11,558 nt of DNA from Acidobacteriota bacterium. Lineage in GTDB: Bacteria > Acidobacteriota > Terriglobia > Terriglobales > Acidobacteriaceae. Below, piece by piece: positions 6,118 to 11,558 of the stretch (its first letter is position 1; every line of letters begins with the position of its first letter). The stretch lies in NCBI GenBank assembly GCA_021809235.1, contig JAKBAG010000076.1:1-11558 (forward strand). Reading direction: 5' to 3'. Both the position numbers and the translations under genes were made by a program. Under the pieces are notes generated by a model, which did no database searches, was not told where the DNA came from, and saw only the letters and a list, made by a program, of their open reading frames with translations.

Positions 6118-9100
6118 ATGAGTAACACACGAAGAAACAGTCAAAACATTGCACTTTCTTGCTTCATGCTCCTGCTCGTATGCTTTGCCACGACAGCGCT
6201 CATCGGGCAAGGTCTATTCGGCACGATCAGTGGCATCATCACGGATCCAAGCGGCGCGGTTATCTCGGGCGCCAAGGTCACGGTAACGAATACGCAGACG
6301 AATGTATCGGTGACGCTGCAGACCAACGGTGCAGGCGTCTATAACGCTACCAACCTGAATCCAGGAACATATCGGGTTCAAGTGGAGGCAAGCGGATTCA
6401 AGGCTGGAGTCATCAACAACATCGTTCTCCATGTCGATGAAAATCCCAAAGAAAGCATGGCGCTTCAGGTGGGGCAACCGGCACAAAGCGTGGAAGTCGT
6501 ATCGGAATCGTCGTTTCTTCCTACACAGCAATCCATGTTGGACCAGACGATTTCTACAAGGGAATTGCAGCAATTGCCGATCGTCTCCGGTGGTGCAGGG
6601 CAGGACGCCTGGGGGCTTGAAGCTCTTTCGGCCGGCGTAACCCAGCAACTCGGTCAGGGTGGATTTGCAGAGAACAATGCCCGTATCAATGGAGGCCGTC
6701 CTCGCATGGACTCCTATCTGCTGGATGGAACCAACGTGCAGGCGGGTGTCTTTGGCGGGCCGCTTGTCTCGCCCTCGCCGGACACAGTCGCCGAAATGCA
6801 TGTGCTGACGAATGATTTCAGCTCGGAATATGGAAATGTGAGTGGCGGCGTTGTTACTATCACGACCAAATCCGGCACCAATCATTTCCGGGGCAGCGCA
6901 TATGAATATGCGCGAAATGCTGCGCTGGATGCCAAGGATTACTTTCAGGCACCGAATACGCCCATCCTGCCCTACAGCTCCAATGAATATGGTGGGACAC
7001 TCGGCGGTCCTATTTTTCGAAACAAACTTTTCTTCTTTGTGGACTATCAGGGGGTACGGACTTCACAAACGACACCAGTCGTGGATGAGGTAGTCCCGAA
7101 TGCAGATTTCCGCAGCGGTAACTTATCCGCGGTAACGAAACAGCTGAAAGATCCACAAAACGGACTTCCTTATAGAGGCAACCAGGTCCCGGTGAGTCAG
7201 ATTGCCGGAGCTCTCCTGTCTTTATATCCAGTAGGAAATGCCGGGCCATCCCCAACCGTTGGAGGAGACTACTGGAATGGAGTGGTTTCACATACGCAAT
7301 CTGTAGCTCGTACCAATCCGCGCATTGACTGGAATGTGACAGAGCGCGACCAGATTTTTGGCGCATTTCACTATACCGGCTCGACGCTGAACACGGTAAG
7401 CGGCTTCCCGGATGCGAATAGTTATTCAAGCAGTCCAGACAAGGCTGTCACTGTGGGCTGGAACCATCTCTTCAGTTCAAACCTGGATAACCAGCTTCGA
7501 TATGGGTACAACAGTAATCCGGCTCTTCGATCTACAAATGGATATGGCCAGTTTGCACCCAGCGACTTTGGAATTTCTGGAATTCCGGCATGCAACTATT
7601 CCGGATCGAACGGAAAATGCGGACCTCCAACGATTGCTATTGGGGGATTTACGGGTGTTGGCGCTGGCGGTGGAATGCTCGTGCAGAATCAAGGGACATA
7701 TCAATTCCTGGACAACTTTACCGAAACGCTGGGCAGGCACACGCTGACGTATGGAGGAAGCATATCGCACGCCTACATCGAGAATATCCAGCCGAATCAG
7801 GTCGCAGGAAACTTTCGATTCCTGGGCAACAATACTGGGAATCCCTTCGCGGACTTTTTGACTGGATATATGGCGCAGAGCAGCGTCCAGGTCCAGAACG
7901 AATATGTTCATCCGCAAACATGGCAGGATGCAGTCTATGTGCAGGACGATTGGAAGCTCACTGGAACACTTACGCTGAATCTAGGACTGCGCTGGCAGTA
8001 TGATCCCTCATGGACGGCTCCCGTAGGACAATTGGCTAGCTTTAATCCCTATGAACTGCAGTGGAAAGTCAACGGAGTCAATGGAGTTCCACGGGGTGCC
8101 ATCCAGACACATTGGAAGGAGTTTGCTCCACGAGTGGGCTTCGCCTGGAATCCGCGCAACGGGCTGATTATCCGGGGCGGCTACGGCATCACATATCCCG
8201 GCGTATTCAGCCACGGTCGTGCCGGAGATGGCTATGTATCTCCGAACATTCTTGCCAATACACCGATTCCTTCGGGAACCAATATTGCCAATCTGCCGGC
8301 CATCAATCTGCCAAACCTGACAGCACCACTCACCTTTGCAGACGCGGAATCCTCAACGTATACGCCGCATCATCAGGGCACGCAGTATTTTCAACAGTAC
8401 AATCTGACCGTTGATCAGCAAATCGGTCAGAGCGTGGATTTCCGGCTGAGTTACACGGGAAGCCATGGTGTCCATCTGCCAGTCAACCGGCAATACAACC
8501 TTTGCCAGCAGTCCCTGGGAAATATCCAGGCAGACCCGAGTACACCTGGCAATCCGGATTCAGGCGCAGGCGCTCAGGACGGTCCATACTGCGGGGTCGG
8601 AAGCTTTAAAGCGCTTGGTGGATTTGAGGGCGATTATGTGTTTCCCGGTTACTGGGGACTTTCCAGTTCGGTGTACAACGCCATGCAGGCAACGGTTCAG
8701 AAGATCTACTCCGATGGGTTCTCCTTCCTGACGACCTTCACATGGAGCCGTCTGATGGATGATTCTTCCTCAGACTACGGCGGCGATGGGAATGGAATTG
8801 GCTCGCTCGATGTCTATGGGCAGGATTTCTATCATCGAAACCAGGAGCGTTCCGTAAGCGCTGGCGATGTGCCGTTGAACCTGCAATTCGCGCCGATATA
8901 CGATCTGCCTTTCGGACCGGGGAAGAAATTCCTGAACCACAATTGGCTGGGAAAAGTTGTAGGTGGATGGCGACTTTCCGGCATCTACTCGTTGACATCG
9001 GGAACCCCCGTTGGCATCAATGATGGCGGCTTTCATTACGGCAGTCCTGCCAGAACAATTGCTACCCGTCCGACGCGGGTTGGAAATCCACGCCTCTCGC

Positions 9101-9465
9101 AACGAAGCCTGAATCAGTGGTTCAATACCGCGGCTTTTGACTGGTCAGGAACAATTGTGTTCAGCAAAAATCTGCAGCAACTCTACGGGTCTGCTAATCC
9201 GCAATATGCCTTCGGCGACCAGCGCCGGTACTCGTCCGCCGTACGCGCTCCGAATTACGACAATCTGGATATTTCTTTGCAGAAGGAAACCCGGATTCCG
9301 TGGAGAGACCAGACATCCCTGGTCGTTCAGATGGATGCGTTCGATGCGCTCAATCACCCGATCTTTGCGGCACCGGATGGTTTGGCAAATGCGAACTTCG
9401 GCAAAATCACCGGAGCGCGCGGCGGTCCACGTGTCATTCAGTTGTCAGCGCACTTCATGTTTTAG
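6118..9465 (+). CDS. TonB-dependent receptor, Oar-like, with carboxypeptidase-regulatory-like domain
   Basis: This 1115-residue outer-membrane receptor is expected to import a large ligand, here probably oligosaccharides, using TonB energy. A Sec signal peptide covers about residues 1-31. A carboxypeptidase-regulatory-like beta-sandwich follows (about 33-118, opening GTISGIITDPSGAVISGAKV). The plug is at about 130-260, with INGGRPRMDSYLLDGTNV and a typical plug end, SGGVVTITTKSGTN. The remaining 850 residues form the barrel, with repeated Oar-type strands such as DNFTETLGRHTLTYGGS and WKLTGTLTLNLGLRWQYDP. The protein ends in FMF, the terminal aromatic typical of outer-membrane barrels. Length and layout match the large receptor family expanded in Acidobacteria, which works without a SusD partner; none is present here. 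GGAGG ten bases upstream fixes the start. It lies between sulfatase B and GH128-B on the same strand. Ligand specificity cannot be read from the sequence. Confidence 0.95.
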   Translation: MSNTRRNSQNIALSCFMLLLVCFATTALIGQGLFGTISGIITDPSGAVISGAKVTVTNTQTNVSVTLQTNGAGVYNATNLNPGTYRVQVEASGFKAGVINNIVLHVDENPKESMALQVGQPAQSVEVVSESSFLPTQQSMLDQTISTRELQQLPIVSGGAGQDAWGLEALSAGVTQQLGQGGFAENNARINGGRPRMDSYLLDGTNVQAGVFGGPLVSPSPDTVAEMHVLTNDFSSEYGNVSGGVVTITTKSGTNHFRGSAYEYARNAALDAKDYFQAPNTPILPYSSNEYGGTLGGPIFRNKLFFFVDYQGVRTSQTTPVVDEVVPNADFRSGNLSAVTKQLKDPQNGLPYRGNQVPVSQIAGALLSLYPVGNAGPSPTVGGDYWNGVVSHTQSVARTNPRIDWNVTERDQIFGAFHYTGSTLNTVSGFPDANSYSSSPDKAVTVGWNHLFSSNLDNQLRYGYNSNPALRSTNGYGQFAPSDFGISGIPACNYSGSNGKCGPPTIAIGGFTGVGAGGGMLVQNQGTYQFLDNFTETLGRHTLTYGGSISHAYIENIQPNQVAGNFRFLGNNTGNPFADFLTGYMAQSSVQVQNEYVHPQTWQDAVYVQDDWKLTGTLTLNLGLRWQYDPSWTAPVGQLASFNPYELQWKVNGVNGVPRGAIQTHWKEFAPRVGFAWNPRNGLIIRGGYGITYPGVFSHGRAGDGYVSPNILANTPIPSGTNIANLPAINLPNLTAPLTFADAESSTYTPHHQGTQYFQQYNLTVDQQIGQSVDFRLSYTGSHGVHLPVNRQYNLCQQSLGNIQADPSTPGNPDSGAGAQDGPYCGVGSFKALGGFEGDYVFPGYWGLSSSVYNAMQATVQKIYSDGFSFLTTFTWSRLMDDSSSDYGGDGNGIGSLDVYGQDFYHRNQERSVSAGDVPLNLQFAPIYDLPFGPGKKFLNHNWLGKVVGGWRLSGIYSLTSGTPVGINDGGFHYGSPARTIATRPTRVGNPRLSQRSLNQWFNTAAFDWSGTIVFSKNLQQLYGSANPQYAFGDQRRYSSAVRAPNYDNLDISLQKETRIPWRDQTSLVVQMDAFDALNHPIFAAPDGLANANFGKITGARGGPRVIQLSAHFMF

Positions 9466-9501
9466 CGAGCTGTCGTCTACGACCGTTTCCGGTAACACTT
9501 G

Positions 9502-9532
9502 CGAGGAGATCGCCATTCCCGGGATCTCCTCG
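9502..9532 (+). terminator. 10-bp stem hairpin after the receptor gene
   Basis: CGAGGAGATC (9502-9511) and GATCTCCTCG (9523-9532) are perfect complements around an 11-base loop, starting 36 bases after the receptor stop. No T-run follows (TAAGGAGC instead). It may be a weak or factor-assisted terminator, or a 3' stabiliser that sets receptor mRNA apart from GH128-B mRNA. Confidence 0.5.
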
Positions 9533-9693
9533 TAAGGAGCGGTAGTCAGGCCAAGGCATCACGGGAACGAAAGCAATGAGTTGTCGAAATGAAGACGTGT
9601 TCCTATCTGCCATGCAAACCGGTGCATGACGTATGCAGTTGTCTTGTGGGGCAAGGAGATGGGCGCGCGAATTGTTAGCTCACAACGTAATCC

Positions 9694-9698
9694 AGGAG
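9694..9698 (+). promoter_or_regulatory. Ribosome binding site choosing the GH128-B start
   Basis: AGGAG sits nine bases before the ATG at 9708. That start places the twin-arginine motif and lipobox at normal positions. The longer open frame from 9633 would add 25 implausible residues and lacks a comparable site. Confidence 0.75.
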
Positions 9699-9707
9699 AG
9701 AAATCAA

Positions 9708-10565
9708 ATGTCCATGTCTCGTCGCAAATTTATCGGTGGCAGTTCGGCATTGCTCGCGCTCGCTGGCTGCGGTGTACCGTTCCAGAAAAGTTTTAATGGC
9801 CATGATCGAAAGAAGGGAATTGCTGGAGCTGCTCCGCTGGCATCCAATCTCATTACATCGTGGTATTACAACTGGAGTCCCAAACCGTCCACGGTGGGTA
9901 TGCCCACCACAAGCCCCTCCATCCAATACTTTCCGATGGTTTGGGGATGGTACCCAAAAACATCTCCACAGTTGCTTCAGACGCTAAGCACGGAACACTT
10001 GTCCATCCTTCTGGGCTTCAATGAGCCAGACAATGTCAAACAATCCAATATTCCGGTTGAGACCGCCATCGCGGCATGGCCGCAGCTTCAGGGGATTGCC
10101 CGAGAGTTGGTCTCGCCGGCAGCGGCACATCCGCTCGGCCCATGGATGCAAACCTTCATGAATGCTGTCGAACAGCAAAATCTTCAGGTGGATGCCGTCG
10201 CTGTACACAGTTATGGAGGGATCGATACGGAGGCCTTCCTCACCATGCTCAACAACGTGCACGATCTTTATCAGCGTCCTATCTACGTTACGGAATTCGC
10301 TGTCGCGGACTACCAGGCTGTCAACGGAAAGCCAAATCAATATTCCGTCGAGCAAGTGGCCGAGTTTATGGGGACGGTGTGTCAGGCAATGGATAACCTT
10401 TCGTGGGTCAAAGGGTATGCCTGGTTTCCTACCGCATCTCCTAACTCGAACGCGCTTGCTACTTCGGTGCTGTTTAACTCGGATGGGACTCTCAACGATC
10501 TTGGGAAACTGTACGCAGTCCTTTCTCCTGCAAACGACATCGCGCTAGAGCACAGGTTTGGCTGA
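9708..10565 (+). CDS. GH128-B: GH128-like glycoside hydrolase, predicted Tat lipoprotein
   Basis: This 285-residue paralogue of GH128-A belongs to the Asl1/GH128 catalytic-core family, known for endo-beta-1,3-glucanase activity. Its N-terminus combines a twin-arginine motif (SRRKF, residues 4-8) with a perfect lipobox, LALAGC, at Cys21, so it should be a lipid-anchored protein. Gly at +2 does not signal inner-membrane retention by the E. coli rule. The barrel contains WYYNW (52-56), WGW (79-81), GFNEPD with Glu106 as presumed acid/base, LVSP (134-137), VHSYGG (166-171), VTEFAVADY with Glu196 as presumed nucleophile, and GYAWFP. Long segments, including the catalytic blocks, match GH128-A; roughly half the positions look identical by eye. 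It is the last gene of the + arm, 242 bases behind the receptor, with a hairpin between. The strong terminator at 10785-10823 probably ends its transcript. Confidence 0.9.
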   Translation: MSMSRRKFIGGSSALLALAGCGVPFQKSFNGHDRKKGIAGAAPLASNLITSWYYNWSPKPSTVGMPTTSPSIQYFPMVWGWYPKTSPQLLQTLSTEHLSILLGFNEPDNVKQSNIPVETAIAAWPQLQGIARELVSPAAAHPLGPWMQTFMNAVEQQNLQVDAVAVHSYGGIDTEAFLTMLNNVHDLYQRPIYVTEFAVADYQAVNGKPNQYSVEQVAEFMGTVCQAMDNLSWVKGYAWFPTASPNSNALATSVLFNSDGTLNDLGKLYAVLSPANDIALEHRFG

Positions 10566-11186
10566 GGGAAGAGCCCGATGGCGGTGACATGGTGGTGAGC
10601 GATAGCAACGAAAGCGGCGGAAGGAAGCGATTCGATCGTTGAAACCGCGGCTTGTAGATAGGATTGCTGACCACAAAGCGTTTCGTGTCTTGAAGGTTTC
10701 CGAGCTGTACGGTCTTCTCTCATTGAAAAGGACACTGGTTCGTCTGTGAACAAAGCAGAAGAAGATCAAAGCAGCTTGGTTCAACCCGTCTGGCGCTCTA
10801 GCCGGGAGCCAGACGGGATTTTTGTGTGTGCGTGGCAGGTTTTCAAAGTTGGAGAAGGCGTAGCGCGAGCCACTTGACTGCAGGGTCAAGGCTGGTCGTT
10901 GCGAACTGTGAAGTGTCCACGCATGGAGTCCCTGGATACTTGTGGAAAGCGTGGCCATGCAGCCTGGATAGGGATCGGAAAGGCTCCCGGCCAAGGTCCA
11001 TGACAGTGCATCGGTGATGCTGAATTCCTTCTCGATGAGTTGCTTCAGATGCCTGATTTCGTGAGCGTTCGAGGGCCGCTCTCGGATCAGTAGCGTCTTC
11101 AGGATCTGCCCGTCGAGCGAGTCCATGATAGCCAACGGATAACTCTGCCAATCCGCTCTTGACAGGTGCGCGTCCACTGGTATCAT
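10545..11186 (-). CDS. Hypothetical protein, C-terminal end doubtful
   Basis: The minus-strand frame from ATG 11184-11186 to TAG 10545 encodes 213 residues. From the start to about 10830 it looks coding: third positions are clearly G/C-rich and the protein text is balanced, with a charged helical stretch (HEIRHLKQLIEKEF) and a later DPYPG turn. Beyond that it runs backwards through the + strand terminator, becomes Arg/Ser/Pro-rich with flat codon use, and overlaps the last 21 bases of GH128-B. The natural stop may therefore have been lost by a frameshift, or the gene may be decaying. No good ribosome site precedes the ATG, and a later ATG (in AIMDSLDGQ) is possible. I recognise no family and see no signal peptide or membrane segment. 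It follows the next frame to the right by 88 bases and may share its transcript. Confidence 0.4.
   Translation of the reverse strand: MIPVDAHLSRADWQSYPLAIMDSLDGQILKTLLIRERPSNAHEIRHLKQLIEKEFSITDALSWTLAGSLSDPYPGCMATLSTSIQGLHAWTLHSSQRPALTLQSSGSRYAFSNFENLPRTHKNPVWLPARAPDGLNQAALIFFCFVHRRTSVLFNERRPYSSETFKTRNALWSAILSTSRGFNDRIASFRRFRCYRSPPCHRHRALPSAKPVL
10566..10784 (+). other. Gene-free stretch between GH128-B and the terminator
   Basis: About 220 bases separate the GH128-B stop from the terminator stem. I see no plausible + strand gene. Minus-strand frames run through it but lose the third-position G/C preference seen further right. It is either a long 3' leader-free tail of the GH128-B mRNA or carries a small RNA ending at the terminator. 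Confidence 0.4.
10785..10823 (+). terminator. Rho-independent terminator
   Basis: CCCGTCTGGC (10785-10794) pairs perfectly with GCCAGACGGG (10808-10817), and ATTTTT follows (10818-10823). The stem is GC-rich with a 13-base loop. The T-tract is on the + strand only, so it ends rightward transcription, most likely of the sulfatase B-receptor-GH128-B arm. Confidence 0.85.
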
Positions 11187-11274
11187 CTGATGCGTGTCTG
11201 AGTCGCGGTTAAACCATACACTTCTCCCTGCCGACGAGCAAACTTTGGCGCATCTGGAGGAGATTCTCGCTAGC

Positions 11275-11550
11275 TCAATCTTTCGACCAAGCCCCAAATG
11301 CAGAGATTTTTTGCGGTTTGTTGTGCTTGAAGTCGTAGCTGGCCGGGGAGATGCCCTCAAAGAGCGCACCATTGCGACGGAGGTCTTCGGCAGAGGAATC
11401 AACTTCGAGCCCGGAGAAGACTCTGTTGTCAGGGTCAGGGCACGGGAAGTACGCAAACGTCTCAGTGAGTTTTACGCCGCAAACCCACCTCATCCAATCC
11501 GCATCGATCTTCCCGTAGGCGGATACACTCCGCTCATACTCAGAGAGCAA
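11275..11550 (-). CDS. Small hypothetical protein at the right edge
   Basis: A minus-strand frame of 91 residues ends in TGA at 11275-11277. The likely start is TTG at 11548-11550, with GGTGA only three bases ahead. The first ATG (11491-11493) would remove 19 residues that look coding. An in-frame TGA at 11554-11556 blocks upstream extension, so the gene either starts at the TTG or is the tail of a frameshifted longer gene. The protein is acidic and soluble-looking, with KLTETFAYFPCPDPDNRVF near the middle and no signal or membrane segment. Codon use is coding-like. I do not recognise it. It has no evident link to the polysaccharide genes. Confidence 0.5.
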   Translation of the reverse strand: MLSEYERSVSAYGKIDADWMRWVCGVKLTETFAYFPCPDPDNRVFSGLEVDSSAEDLRRNGALFEGISPASYDFKHNKPQKISAFGAWSKD

Positions 11551-11558
11551 ACTTCACC

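Noticed and set aside
6214..6885. 223-codon minus-strand frame inside the receptor gene
   Set aside because: It is antisense to the plug domain, with His/Arg/Cys-rich text typical of shadow frames.
9633..9707. Upstream extension of GH128-B
   Set aside because: It would hide the Tat and lipobox signals; AGGAG directly supports ATG 9708.
10770..10830. GGTTCAACCC next to a stem, considered as a tRNA T-arm
   Set aside because: No acceptor, D or anticodon arms can be built around it. The stem plus T-tract is better explained as a terminator.
10843..11151. 102-codon minus-strand frame ending just before the terminator
   Set aside because: It overlaps the 10545-11186 frame, which has better third-position bias and more protein-like text over the same bases.

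Overview
The window looks like a piece of an Acidobacteria chromosome (Terriglobia/Acidobacteriaceae-like). The main reason is a 1115-residue TonB-dependent receptor with an N-terminal carboxypeptidase-regulatory-like domain and an Oar-type barrel, which is an acidobacterial hallmark. It sits beside Tat-exported sulfatases and glycosidases, with moderately GC-rich coding sequence. The assignment is inference from gene style, not from a marker gene.

Layout, left to right. The 3' end of an unknown secreted-type protein (+, ends 230) converges on a Tat-exported arylsulfatase A (-, 421-1887). A 520-base gap (1888-2407) holds a candidate promoter, an AT-rich island, a short orphan coding stretch (2157-2357, -) and a perfect 11-bp inverted repeat. 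Next is a Tat-exported GH128-like glycoside hydrolase, GH128-A (-, 2408-3298). A gene-free divergent region of about 1.08 kb (3299-4376) follows, rich in inverted repeats and helically phased GAAA motifs. The right arm runs on the + strand: sulfatase B (4377-5969), the TonB-dependent receptor (6118-9465), a hairpin, and a second GH128-like enzyme, GH128-B (9708-10565), predicted to be a lipoprotein. A strong rho-independent terminator lies at 10785-10823. At the right edge are two unrecognised minus-strand reading frames.

Working model (inference): the window holds most of a two-armed, divergently transcribed polysaccharide-use locus. Each arm carries one formylglycine-type sulfatase and one GH128-type endo-beta-1,3-glucanase-like enzyme. 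The + arm adds the outer-membrane receptor that could import the oligosaccharides. The sulfatases would remove sulfate esters and the GH128 enzymes would cut the backbone. Pairing sulfatases with a beta-1,3-glucanase family is unusual and suggests a sulfated or mixed glucan-containing substrate. No regulator, SusD-like protein, inner-membrane transporter or formylglycine-generating enzyme is present. I see no tRNA, rRNA, CRISPR array, insertion sequence or phage gene.
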